Assembly: GCF_024753135.1 (NCBI RefSeq)
Contig: NZ_JANUGP010000010.1
Location: 124,001-188,000, forward strand
Direction: 5' to 3'
Length of the DNA: 64,000 nt
Source of the DNA: Streptomyces pyxinicus
GTDB lineage: Bacteria > Actinomycetota > Actinomycetes > Streptomycetales > Streptomycetaceae
The position numbers were made by a program, and so were the translations under genes. Of the stretch, positions 50,485-61,644 are shown one piece after another. How positions within the stretch are numbered: position 1 is the stretch's first letter; the number at the start of each line of letters is the position of its first letter. Below the pieces are notes generated by a model. It did no database searches, was not told where the DNA came from, and was given only the letters and a program-made list of their open reading frames with translations.

Positions 50485-50505
50485 AAAACCGTCCAAGGGG
50501 GCAGG

Positions 50506-51141
50506 GTGAGCGAGACCGTCGACGCCGACGAACACCTGCTCCGGGAGACCGAGAAGATCGCCGTCGCGCTCGGCCGGATGTTCCCGGGGCTGTGCGAGGT
50601 CGTGCTGCACGACCTGCGGGACCCGGAGCACGCGATCCGCGCGATCGAGAACAACCTGTCGGGGCGGCGGACCGGTGACGCGGCCACCGAGCTGGGGCTC
50701 GCCCGGATCGCCGATCCCGAGTACCCCGGCGTGATCCAGAACTACCCCAACCGGTTCCCGGACGGCCGCCCGGCCAAGAGCACGTCCATCGGCATCAGGA
50801 ACCAGGCCGGGGAGTACGTCGCGGCCCTCTGCCTCAACCTCGACATCTCCGTGCTGTCCCCCGTCACCCTGGCCCTGTCGCACCTCGTCGCCACCGAGGC
50901 CGGGGACCCCGACCGGCCCCTGGAGACGCTGCGCGCCCGCACCACCCGTGAACTGCGCCGCACGGTCGAGGAGTTGGCCGCCAGGCGCGCCGCCACACCC
51001 CGCTCGCTGAGCCGCGACGACAAGAAGGCGCTCGTCCGGCAGCTGCACCGCGACGGCTACTTCGACTCGCGGGACGCCGCCCAGACCATCGCCGACCTGC
51101 TCGGCGTGTCCCGGGCGACGGTCTACAACTACGCCAAGTGA
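50506..51141 (+). CDS. YheO/DauR-type PAS-HTH transcription regulator
   Basis: A 211-residue protein. The N-terminal YheO-like PAS domain spans about 8-120 (ALGRMFPGLCEVVLHDLRDP, AIRAIENNLSGRRTGDAATE, TSIGIRNQAGEYVAALCLNL) and the C-terminal HTH about 160-211 (KALVRQLHRDGYFDSRDAAQ, IADLLGVSRATVYNYAK). DauR of this family represses D-Arg catabolism. The next gene, 68 bp on, is an amino acid dehydratase, so its ligand may be a related amino acid. GTG start with GGGGGCAGG. Confidence 0.85.
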   Translation: MSETVDADEHLLRETEKIAVALGRMFPGLCEVVLHDLRDPEHAIRAIENNLSGRRTGDAATELGLARIADPEYPGVIQNYPNRFPDGRPAKSTSIGIRNQAGEYVAALCLNLDISVLSPVTLALSHLVATEAGDPDRPLETLRARTTRELRRTVEELAARRAATPRSLSRDDKKALVRQLHRDGYFDSRDAAQTIADLLGVSRATVYNYAK

Positions 51142-51209
51142 CAAGCCCGCCGGCACCGCGGGACCGAGAACCCGTGCAACCCGTGAAACCCTCGAAAGGG
51201 GACGCCACC

Positions 51210-52172
51210 ATGGCCGCCGACCTGCCCGTGACCCTCGACGACGTCCGCGCGGCGGCCGAACGCCTCAAAGGCGTCGCCCACCGCACCCCCGTCCTCACCT
51301 CCCGCACCCTCGACGAGCGCGTCGGCGCCCACGTGTTCGTCAAATGCGAGAACTTCCAGCGCGTCGGCGCCTTCAAGACGCGCGGCGCCTACAACGCCGC
51401 CGCCCAGCTCACCCCGGAGCAGCTGGCCCGGGGCATCGCCGCCTACTCCTCCGGCAACCACGCCCAGGCCGTCGCCCTCGCCGCGCGGGAACTCGGCACC
51501 CGTGCCGTCATCCTGATGCCGGAGGACGTCCCGCGCTCCAAGCTGGAGGCCACCCGGGAGTACGGCGCCGAGGTCGTCACCTACGACCGCTACACCCAGG
51601 ACCGCACCGCGCTCGGCGAGGCGCTGGCCCGGGACCGCGGCCTGGCGCTGATCCCGCCGTACGACCACCCGCACGTCGTCGCCGGGCAGGGCACCGCCGC
51701 TCTCGAACTCCTGGAGGAGGCAGGCGCGTTGGACGCCCTGGTCGTCCCGGTGGGCGGTGGCGGGCTGATCGCGGGCAGTGCCGTCGCGGCCAAGGGGCTG
51801 CGCCCGGACATCCGGATCGTCGGCGTCGAACCGGAGGCGGGCGACGACACCAAACGCTCCCTGGAGAGCGGGGCGCGCGTCACCGTGCCGGTCCCGCGCA
51901 CCATCGCCGACGGCCAGGCGGCGGAGATCCCCGGCGCGCTCACCTTCGGCATCAACCGGCACCTGGTCGACGCCGTCACGCTGGTGAGTGACGCGCAGAT
52001 CGTCGACGCCATGCGCTTCGCCTTCGAGCGTCTGAAGATCGTCCTCGAACCGAGCGGTGCCACCGGTCTGGCCGCGCTCCTCGCCGGCCGGCTCGAACTG
52101 CCGCCCCGCGTGGGCGTCATCGCCTCCGGCGGCAACATCGACACTCGGCGGTTCGCCGAGATCGTCGGCTGA
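51210..52172 (+). CDS. Threonine dehydratase / threo-3-hydroxyaspartate ammonia-lyase
   Basis: A 320-residue fold-type II PLP enzyme without a regulatory ACT domain. The PLP Lys is in NFQRVGAFKTRGAYNAAAQL (about 57), with SSGNHAQAVALAA and the phosphate loop VPVGGGGLIAGSA. Length and lack of ACT domain fit catabolic serine/threonine dehydratase, serine racemase or hydroxyaspartate lyase; sequence alone does not decide. Likely co-transcribed with, and regulated by, the YheO-type gene. Confidence 0.85.
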   Translation: MAADLPVTLDDVRAAAERLKGVAHRTPVLTSRTLDERVGAHVFVKCENFQRVGAFKTRGAYNAAAQLTPEQLARGIAAYSSGNHAQAVALAARELGTRAVILMPEDVPRSKLEATREYGAEVVTYDRYTQDRTALGEALARDRGLALIPPYDHPHVVAGQGTAALELLEEAGALDALVVPVGGGGLIAGSAVAAKGLRPDIRIVGVEPEAGDDTKRSLESGARVTVPVPRTIADGQAAEIPGALTFGINRHLVDAVTLVSDAQIVDAMRFAFERLKIVLEPSGATGLAALLAGRLELPPRVGVIASGGNIDTRRFAEIVG

Positions 52173-52266
52173 CGGCGTCCGGACCCGTTGTCAGTGCCTC
52201 CCCCTACTGTTCGGGCATGGGGACCTGCCCGAACGGGGGCCGGTCCGTGCTGGGGAGGGGTGTGCC

Positions 52267-53718
52267 ATGACCACGGCGTCCGCGGGGTCGACGACGTATC
52301 TGGAGCTGTCGCAGGAGGGCGATGGCGCCCACAAGTTCTACGAGGTCACCGTCGACGGAACGACGGTGACCGTGCGGTACGGGCGGATCGGCGCCGCCGG
52401 ACAGCTGCAGACGACCTCGTTCCCGACCGTGGAGAAGGCGCGGGCGGCCGCCGCGAAGAAGCTGGGGGAGAAGGTCCGCAAGGGATACGCGCCGGCTGTG
52501 CGGGGCCAGCGCGCCCCGCGTGCGGTGACCCGCCGTCAGGTCAGCTCGGCGCCGTCCACCGCGCGCGCCGTGGCCCCGGTGCTGTGGCGGTTCCGCACCG
52601 GCTCGGCGGCCTTCGGCATCCACGTGGACGACGAGCGCTGCTGGGTGGGCAACCAGGCCGGTGACGTCTACACCCTGGACCACGAGGGCGCCGTACTGGC
52701 CAGGTTCAGCCTGCCCGACGGGGTGAAGTGCCTGGTCGCCGACGACTTCTGGATCTACGCCGGCTGTGACGACGGCAAGGTCTACGACCTGTCCTCCAAA
52801 CTGCCGTTCGCCGCCTACGACATCGCCGCCGACGTCGACATCTTCTGGCTGGACATCCACGAGGGCGTCCTCGACGTCTCGGACCGCGAGGGCCGGCTCA
52901 CCGTCATCGACCACGAGGACGAGCACCAGTGGTCGCGCCGGGGCCAGGGCCAGCACGCCTGGATGGTCCGCGCCGACGACCGGGCCGTCTACCACGGCCA
53001 CGGCACCGGCGTCACCGCCTATGCCCCGGACGGCACCGGCGAGTTGTGGCACACGCCCACCCGGGGCGGCGTGCTGTTCGGCTGGCAGGAGGCCGACGCG
53101 GTGTACGCGGGCACCGCGCACCGCGTGGTGCAGCGGCTGTCCAAGGCGAGCGGCGCGATCGAGGCGACGTACGCCTGCGACAGCTCGGTGTACTCGTGCG
53201 CGACCTCGCCCGGCGGCCGGTTCGTGTTCGCCGGTGACGCCGCCTCCTCCGTGTACTGCTTCGCCGAGGACGGCACCCGGCTGTGGAAGCTCGGCACCGG
53301 CGGCGGCTCGGCGCTGTCGATGCAGTACCACGACGAGCGCCTGTACCTGGTGACCACGGACGGCTCGCTGGTGTGCGTGGACGCGAGCGAGGCGGCCATC
53401 GCGGCGGCCCAGCAGGGCATGGTGCCGGTGGCCCGTGACGTCAAGCTCGCCGCGGCCCTGCCCACCTACGCGCCCGCCACCACCGCGACCGCGGTGGCCG
53501 CGGTGAGCGCCGCCCCGGCCGGCTCGATCGTCGTCGAGTGCGTCCAGGACGGCGGCCGGATGCGCGTCCACGTCATCTCCGACGGCTACGACACCTCCTG
53601 GAACGTCCAGTTCCCGCGCGCGATACGCGAGCCCGGCGCCCGCTACGTCGTGGACGCCCTGCACCCGGCGGCGGGCGGCTTCTACCGGGTCCGGGGTGAC
53701 ATCCGCCGCCTGCTGTGA
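52267..53718 (+). CDS. WGR domain with C-terminal beta-propeller
   Basis: A 483-residue protein. Residues 10-80 are a WGR domain (YLELSQEGDGAHKFYEVTVD, VTVRYGRIGAAGQLQTTSF, AAAKKLGEKVRKGY). Residues 105-440 are PQQ/WD-like blades (DVYTLDHEGAVLARF, KVYDLSSKLPF, GRLTVIDHEDEHQW, GVTAYAPDGTGELWH, SVYCFAEDGTRLWKL, GSLVCVDASEAAI). A small C-terminal domain ends it. WGR domains in PARPs read damaged DNA ends or nucleic acid; the propeller may bind a partner. No catalytic domain is present. ATG 52267. Confidence 0.8.
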   Translation: MTTASAGSTTYLELSQEGDGAHKFYEVTVDGTTVTVRYGRIGAAGQLQTTSFPTVEKARAAAAKKLGEKVRKGYAPAVRGQRAPRAVTRRQVSSAPSTARAVAPVLWRFRTGSAAFGIHVDDERCWVGNQAGDVYTLDHEGAVLARFSLPDGVKCLVADDFWIYAGCDDGKVYDLSSKLPFAAYDIAADVDIFWLDIHEGVLDVSDREGRLTVIDHEDEHQWSRRGQGQHAWMVRADDRAVYHGHGTGVTAYAPDGTGELWHTPTRGGVLFGWQEADAVYAGTAHRVVQRLSKASGAIEATYACDSSVYSCATSPGGRFVFAGDAASSVYCFAEDGTRLWKLGTGGGSALSMQYHDERLYLVTTDGSLVCVDASEAAIAAAQQGMVPVARDVKLAAALPTYAPATTATAVAAVSAAPAGSIVVECVQDGGRMRVHVISDGYDTSWNVQFPRAIREPGARYVVDALHPAAGGFYRVRGDIRRLL

Positions 53719-53723
53719 GCCCG

Positions 53724-55307
53724 TCAGGGGCGAAGGGACGCCGTCTCGCGCAGCGCCTCCCGGGCCGCGGCGAGGGCCTCCGCACGGTCCTCGGGGACCA
53801 GACCCACGCGGGTGCGGCGGTCGAGGAGGTCGGACTCGTCCAGGGCGCCCTCGTGGCGGACCGCCCAGCGGAGTTCGGCCCGGGTGACCGGGTGGCCCGG
53901 GAGCACCGGTTCGGCCAGGCGCGGGTCGCGTGCGGCGAGTTCGAGGACCGCCGGGGCCTCGGTGCCGTAGCGGCGGACCAGGTCCGGGGGAGCGGACAGC
54001 GCGCGCAGCCGGGCCGGGGACGCGGCGCCGACCAGCGGGAGGGCGGCCGTGGGGGAGGGGGCGGCGCGCAGGCCGCGGGCGGCACTCGCCGCGTCCACCG
54101 CGTCCTCGGCCATCCGCCGGTAGGTGGTGAGCTTGCCGCCGACGACCGTGGTGACCCCGTCCGGGGACGTCAGCACCGCGTGCCTGCGGGAGATGTCCGA
54201 GGTCCGGGGCGCCGCCCCGGGGGAGACCTCGGCCTCGGACGCGTCCAGCAGCGGGCGCAGGCCCGCGAAGGCGCCGACGACCTCCTCCCGGGTCACGGGC
54301 ACGTCCAGGACCGAGCCCAGCACGTCGAGCAGGAAGCCGATGTCGGTCTCCGGGACTTCGGGCACGTCCGGGATGCCGCCGTCCACCGGCTCGTCGGTGA
54401 GGCCGACGTAGACCCGGCCGTCGCCCTGCGGCAGCACCAGGACGAAGCGGTTGGTCTCCCCGGGGATCGGGACGTGCAGACCGGCGGGCAGGGCGCCGAG
54501 CCGCTCCGAGCGCAGCACCAGATGGGTGCCGCGCGAGGGGCGGACGCGGATGCCGTCCACCAGGCCGCCCGCCCACACCCCGGCCGCGTTCATCACGGCC
54601 CGGGCCCTGATCTCGCCCTCCTCGCCGGTGAGTTCGTCGCGGACGCGGGCACCGGACCCGGTCAGCTCCAGCACCCGGACCCGGGTCAGCACCCGCGCCC
54701 CGCGCGCGGCGGCGGTCCGGGCGAGGGCGGTGACCAGCCGGGCGTCGTCGGTGACCTTGCCGTCCCAGGACAGCAGCCCGCCCCGCAGCCCCGCCGCCCG
54801 CACCCCGGGCGCCAGGTGCCGGGCCTCGGTCGCCGACAGCCGGCGCGGCGCCGGCAGCACCCCACGCGGGGTCCGGGCCGCCAGCCGCAGCATGTCCCCG
54901 GCCCGGAAGCCCGCCCACGCCAGCGAGGCCTGCGCCCGGGACACCAACGGGGTCAGGGGCAGCACGAACGGCTGCGCGGACACCAGGTGCGGAGCCGTCC
55001 GGGTCATCAGCACCCCGCGCTCGACCGCGCTCTCGTGCGCCACGTCGAACTGCGCGGAGGCCAGATAGCGCAGCCCGCCGTGGATCAGCTTCGAACTCCA
55101 GCGGGAGGTGCCGAAGGCCAGGTCGTGGGCGTCCACCGCGACGACGTCCAGGCCCCGGGCGGCGGCGTCCAGGGCCGCCCCGGCGCCGGTCGCGCCGAGC
55201 CCGACGACCAGGACGTCCACCACCCGGCCGTCCGCGGCCTCGGCCAGTTCCCGGCTCCGCCGGGAGGCGCTGAGGGACGAGCCGGGTGCTGCCTCGGTGT
55301 GGCTCAT
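53724..55307 (-). CDS. glpD: Glycerol-3-phosphate dehydrogenase (GlpD-type, FAD)
   Basis: A 527-residue FAD enzyme. The dinucleotide motif VLVVGLGATGAGAALDAAAR (about 33-52; Ala where Ile is common), DLAFGTSRWSSKLIHGGLRY, NAAGVWAGGLVD and VVGGKLTTYRRMAEDAVD are GlpD marks. It oxidises glycerol-3-phosphate to DHAP at the membrane. Start ATG overlaps the stop of the TetR gene on the same strand. Beside an alkyl-DHAP-synthase-like gene, its DHAP product has an obvious consumer. Confidence 0.9.
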   Translation of the reverse strand: MSHTEAAPGSSLSASRRSRELAEAADGRVVDVLVVGLGATGAGAALDAAARGLDVVAVDAHDLAFGTSRWSSKLIHGGLRYLASAQFDVAHESAVERGVLMTRTAPHLVSAQPFVLPLTPLVSRAQASLAWAGFRAGDMLRLAARTPRGVLPAPRRLSATEARHLAPGVRAAGLRGGLLSWDGKVTDDARLVTALARTAAARGARVLTRVRVLELTGSGARVRDELTGEEGEIRARAVMNAAGVWAGGLVDGIRVRPSRGTHLVLRSERLGALPAGLHVPIPGETNRFVLVLPQGDGRVYVGLTDEPVDGGIPDVPEVPETDIGFLLDVLGSVLDVPVTREEVVGAFAGLRPLLDASEAEVSPGAAPRTSDISRRHAVLTSPDGVTTVVGGKLTTYRRMAEDAVDAASAARGLRAAPSPTAALPLVGAASPARLRALSAPPDLVRRYGTEAPAVLELAARDPRLAEPVLPGHPVTRAELRWAVRHEGALDESDLLDRRTRVGLVPEDRAEALAAAREALRETASLRP

Positions 55308-55927
55308 GGCGTGAGGGTCCTCTCCAAGAGGGTGCGCAGCTCGCCGAGGAGGGCCTCGGAGTCAAGCTCCGGATCGTCCTCGTCGGTCATCGTGCGCAGG
55401 GACAGGGCGAAGGACTGCACGGTCAACAGCAGGGCGCGGGCCTGGCGTTCGATGTGCCCGGGGCGCACGGAGCCGTCCGCGTGCCCCTCGCGCAGCGCGT
55501 CGGCCAGCAGCGCCAGCAGCGCCACCTGGCTCGCTCCACGCCGGTCGAGGACATAGGGCAGCAGCAGTTCCGGGTCGACGTCCACGATCTTCCGGAAGAG
55601 CGGATGCGCCCGGAACGCCGCGATCCCGGCCACCAGGCCGTCCACGATCCGGTCGCGGGTCGGGGTGCCGGGAGCCGGTTCCGGGATGGCGCCGCTCGCC
55701 ACGTCGATCCACTCGCGGGTCATCAGATCGCCCACCAGCGTGCGCAGGTCCGGCCAGCGCCGGTACAGCGTCATACGGGAGACACCGGCGCGGCGGGCCA
55801 CGTCGGCGAGGGTCGTGCGGCGCACGCCGACGGCCAGTACGCAGTCACGTACCGCGTCGAGCACCGGATCGCTGTCGGAGCCGCCGGTCGCACCGCCGTC
55901 CGGACCGTTGTGACGAATAGGCGTCAT
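55304..55927 (-). CDS. TetR-family regulator of glpD/ether-lipid locus
   Basis: A 207-residue TetR: HTH about 28-70 (RRTTLADVARRAGVSRMTLY, RRWPDLRTLVGDL) and a C-terminal ligand domain. It shares ATGA with glpD, so the two are one operon. TACACT sits 7 bp before the ATG on its strand, so the message is probably leaderless. A near-palindrome GTCACA-G-TGTAAC covers that -10. Confidence 0.85.
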   Translation of the reverse strand: MTPIRHNGPDGGATGGSDSDPVLDAVRDCVLAVGVRRTTLADVARRAGVSRMTLYRRWPDLRTLVGDLMTREWIDVASGAIPEPAPGTPTRDRIVDGLVAGIAAFRAHPLFRKIVDVDPELLLPYVLDRRGASQVALLALLADALREGHADGSVRPGHIERQARALLLTVQSFALSLRTMTDEDDPELDSEALLGELRTLLERTLTP

Positions 55928-55929
55928 GT

Positions 55930-55942
55930 GTCACAGTGTAAC
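55930..55942. promoter_or_regulatory. Operator-like repeat at TetR promoter
   Basis: GTCACAGTGTAAC is an inverted repeat (5 of 6 arm pairs) directly upstream of the TetR start, overlapping its -10 (TACACT on the minus strand). The divergent FAD oxidase gene starts 116 bp away, so one site could control both directions. Confidence 0.45.
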
Positions 55943-56057
55943 GCCCCGGGCGCCGGACGGAACCGGACGGCCACCGCCGGCCACCGCCGTCCCCGGGCCC
56001 GGCCGCGGGAGCCGCCGCGCGCAACCGAGCACACCGATCTGTGAGGACGACCGTTCA

Positions 56058-57650
56058 ATGGACATGCTGTGGAACGGCTGGGGCGACCCCGCCAGGGCAA
56101 CACCGCTGCCCGACTCGGTGACGGCACTGCTGCACGACCTGCTCGGCGTCAAGCCCCGCACCACCCCCGCCCTCGCCCTCGGCGACATCCCCGTACCCGC
56201 CCCCACGGCCGACGCCACCGCCCTGGCGGCGCTCGCCACGGCCGTCGGCGGCGCCCAGCACGTGCGCACCGACGCCGAGAGCCGCCTCCGGCACACCCGC
56301 GGCAAGTCCACCCCGGACCTGCTGCGCCTCCGCGCCGGCGACACCACCGACGTACCCCAGGCCGTGGTCCTGCCCGAGACCCACGACGAGGTCCTCGCCG
56401 TCCTCGGCGCCTGCGCCACCCACGGCCTGGCCGTCGTGCCCTTCGGCGGCGGCACCTCGGTCGTCGGCGGCCTCGCCCCCGAGCACGCCGCGTTCGTCGC
56501 CCTGGACCTGCGGCGCATGAGCGGCCTGCTCGACCTCGACCCCGTCTCGCGCACCGCCGTCCTCCAGCCCGGCCTGCGCGCCCCCGAGGCCGAGGCGCTG
56601 CTCGCCGAACACGGCTTCACCCTCGGCCACTTCCCGCAGTCCTTCGAATGGGCCACCATCGGAGGCTTCGCCGCCGCCCGCTCCAGCGGACAGGCCTCCG
56701 CCGGGTACGGCCGCTTCGACGAGATGGTCCTCGGCCTCACCCTCGCCACCCCCGAGGGCACCGTCGAGACCGGCCGCGCCCCCCGCTCCGCCGCCGGACC
56801 CGACCTGCGCCAGCTGATCCTCGGCTCCGAGGGCGCCTTCGGCGTCATCACCTCCGTGACCGTCCGGATCCGCCCGGTCCCCGAGGTCCGGGTCTACGAG
56901 GGCTGGCGGTTCGCCTCCTTCGAGGCGGGCGCCACCGCCCTGCGCAGGCTCGCCCAGGACGGCCCCCGGCCCACCGTGCTGCGGCTGTCCGACGAGACCG
57001 AGACCCTGATCGGCCTCGCCCAGCCCGACGCCATCGGCAACGACCTGACCCGCGGCGACGCCGGCTGCACGGCCGTCGTCGGCTACGAGGGCACCCCCGA
57101 GGACACCGCCCACCGCCGCGAGCGGGCGGCGGCCGTCCTCACCGACTGCGGCGGCACCCTCCTCGGCACCGAACCCGGCGAGCGCTGGGCCCACGGCCGC
57201 TACAACGCGCCCTACCTGCGCGACGCCCTCCTCGACGTCGGCGCCTTCGCCGAGACCCTGGAGACCGCGGCCTTCTGGTCCCGCGTCCCCGAGCTGTACG
57301 GCGCCGTCCGCACCGCCCTCACCGACACCCTCACCCAGGCCGGCACCCCGCCGCTGGTGATGTGCCACATCTCCCACGTCTACGAGAACGGCGCCTCCCT
57401 GTACTTCACCGTCGTCAGCGCCCAGGGCGAGGACCCGGTGGCCCACTGGGAGCCCGCCAAGCACGCGGCCAACGAAGCGGTGCTGGCGGCCGGCGGTACG
57501 ATCTCCCACCACCACGGCGTCGGCACCGACCACCGCGACTGGTACGTCCGCGAGGCGGGCCCGCTCGGCATCGCCGCGCTGCGCGCCGTCAAGGGCGCCC
57601 TGGACCCGGCCGGCCTGCTCAGCCCCGGCGTCCTGCTGCCCACCGACTGA
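56058..57650 (+). CDS. FAD-linked oxidase, alkyl-DHAP synthase (AGPS)-like
   Basis: A 530-residue FAD-binding PCMH protein. The FAD loop VVPFGGGTSVVGG is near residue 130, with FPQSFEWATIGGFAAARSSG and LILGSEGAFGVITSVTVRIR. The C-terminal HHHGVGTDHRDWY (about 484-496) is the His-rich motif of alkyldihydroxyacetonephosphate synthases, which swap the acyl chain of acyl-DHAP for a fatty alcohol. ATG 56058. Followed 50 bp later by a lipid kinase gene and divergent from TetR-glpD, consistent with ether-lipid synthesis. Confidence 0.85.
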   Translation: MDMLWNGWGDPARATPLPDSVTALLHDLLGVKPRTTPALALGDIPVPAPTADATALAALATAVGGAQHVRTDAESRLRHTRGKSTPDLLRLRAGDTTDVPQAVVLPETHDEVLAVLGACATHGLAVVPFGGGTSVVGGLAPEHAAFVALDLRRMSGLLDLDPVSRTAVLQPGLRAPEAEALLAEHGFTLGHFPQSFEWATIGGFAAARSSGQASAGYGRFDEMVLGLTLATPEGTVETGRAPRSAAGPDLRQLILGSEGAFGVITSVTVRIRPVPEVRVYEGWRFASFEAGATALRRLAQDGPRPTVLRLSDETETLIGLAQPDAIGNDLTRGDAGCTAVVGYEGTPEDTAHRRERAAAVLTDCGGTLLGTEPGERWAHGRYNAPYLRDALLDVGAFAETLETAAFWSRVPELYGAVRTALTDTLTQAGTPPLVMCHISHVYENGASLYFTVVSAQGEDPVAHWEPAKHAANEAVLAAGGTISHHHGVGTDHRDWYVREAGPLGIAALRAVKGALDPAGLLSPGVLLPTD

Positions 57651-57700
57651 CCCGCCCGCCCCGTCAGCCCCACCGATCCGCCTGCCTCGGAGGCACACCG

Positions 57701-58582
57701 ATGCGACAGTTCACCGCCGTCGTCAACCCCACAGCGGGCGGCTCCACCGGGGCGGCGACCCTGCTCCAGCTCGCCCGGCTGCTCCGCGAGGGCGGCGCCG
57801 GGCTGGACACGGAGTACAGCCACAGCCTCGCGCACGCCCAGGACATCGCCCGGCGGGCCGGGGAGCGCGGGCGGATCGTGCTGGCCGTCGGCGGTGACGG
57901 CATGGCCGGCGGCATCGGCGGCGCCCTCAGCGGCACCGGCACCGTCCTCGGCCTCGTCCCCGCCGGCCGCGGCAACGACTTCGCCCGCGCCCTGGGCCTG
58001 CCCGCCGACCCCGCCGCCCTCGCCCGCGTCCTGCTGGACGCCGCGCCCCGGCCCGTCGACACCATCGAGGTGGAGTCGGCCGCCCACCAGCGCACGGTGG
58101 TCCTCGGCAGCGTGTACGCCGGGGTCGACGCGCTCGCCAACCGGCACGCCAACCAGGCCCGGCTGCTGCGCGGCGCCGCCTCCTACTACGCGGGCGGCCT
58201 GCGCGCCGTCACCACCTGGCGGGCCGCCGACTACCGCCTCACCGTCGACGGCGCGGACCACACCCACCGCGGCTACACCGTCGTCGCCGCGAACTCCCCC
58301 TACTACGGTTCCGGCCGGCTCATCGCCCCCGGCGCGAAGGTCGACGACGGACTCCTCGACGTCGTCCTGATCCGCGCGGCACCCCGCCGGCTGTTCTTCG
58401 CCCTGATGAACGAGCTGAAGACCGGCGCCCACGTACACCGCCCCGAGGTACGGGTCCTGCGCGGCAGGGAACTGCGCATCGAGTCCGCCCGTCCCGTCCC
58501 CTACGGCGCCGACGGCGAGGCCGACGCCACCCTGCCGGTCACCGTCCGGATACGCCCCGGCGACCTGCCGATGCTGTACTGA
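57701..58582 (+). CDS. Diacylglycerol/lipid kinase family protein
   Basis: A 293-residue DAGK-catalytic-domain protein: VVNPTAGGSTGAATLLQLAR at the N-terminus, the ATP loop LAVGGDGMAGGIGGAL (Met replaces the usual Thr of GGDGT), LVPAGRGNDFARALGLPADP and a late GADGEADATLPVTVRI. It should phosphorylate a lipid hydroxyl, perhaps an alkyl- or diacylglycerol. ATG with CGGAGGCACACCG. Probably co-transcribed with the AGPS-like gene. Confidence 0.87.
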   Translation: MRQFTAVVNPTAGGSTGAATLLQLARLLREGGAGLDTEYSHSLAHAQDIARRAGERGRIVLAVGGDGMAGGIGGALSGTGTVLGLVPAGRGNDFARALGLPADPAALARVLLDAAPRPVDTIEVESAAHQRTVVLGSVYAGVDALANRHANQARLLRGAASYYAGGLRAVTTWRAADYRLTVDGADHTHRGYTVVAANSPYYGSGRLIAPGAKVDDGLLDVVLIRAAPRRLFFALMNELKTGAHVHRPEVRVLRGRELRIESARPVPYGADGEADATLPVTVRIRPGDLPMLY

Positions 58583-58765
58583 CCGCCGCGTTCCCGGCGT
58601 CCGCGGGCCGGTCACGGGCTGTCTCCGCCACGTGCCGACGGTGACCTTCCCCGACCGCCTCCCGCCGGCCCCGGAGGCCCGAACCGAGGCGCCTGGCCTC
58701 CGCTTGCGAGGCCGTGCGCGCCGGGGTTCAGTGAGAACGGACCCCCTTGCGCACCAGGAGCTGTC

Positions 58766-61288
<2,523 letters not shown>

Positions 61289-61364
61289 CCCCGAGCCGGC
61301 ACAGGCAGTCCCGAGGCACACCCGGGCGGGGTCCAGCCCGGGGTGTTCATCCAAGGAGGACTCC

Positions 61365-61634
61365 ATGGGGCACCATCACAAGTCCAACGCACAGGTCGAG
61401 GGCGACCCGGACTTCGGACACGGCCGGGGCATGCCGCTGCGGCCCGACGACACGGCACTCGACGAGCGCACCCGTGCGGCCCGTAGGGAAGCGGGGCTGA
61501 TCACCCCCGAGCGGTCCGACACGCAGACGCGCTACGAGGAGGTGCGGACCGAGATCGACAGGGAGGCGGCCCAGGGCGAACTGCTGACGGGTGACAGCCG
61601 GGAGGCCTACCCGCCCGCCCGCTACGACGGCTGA
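61365..61634 (+). CDS. Small hydrophilic protein, unknown
   Basis: An 89-residue, charged, probably disordered protein (MGHHHKSNAQVEGDPDFGHG, then a helix RYEEVRTEIDREAAQGELL). Clear ribosome site AAGGAGGACTCC before the ATG. It follows the Clp gene by 76 bp on the same strand and may share its transcript. No family recognised. Confidence 0.65.
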   Translation: MGHHHKSNAQVEGDPDFGHGRGMPLRPDDTALDERTRAARREAGLITPERSDTQTRYEEVRTEIDREAAQGELLTGDSREAYPPARYDG

Positions 61635-61644
61635 CGCCCCCGCC

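Noticed and set aside
52204..55365. Minus-strand 1053-codon frame over the WGR gene and glpD
   Set aside because: Low-complexity shadow sequence; the WGR (+) and glpD (-) frames carry the conserved motifs.
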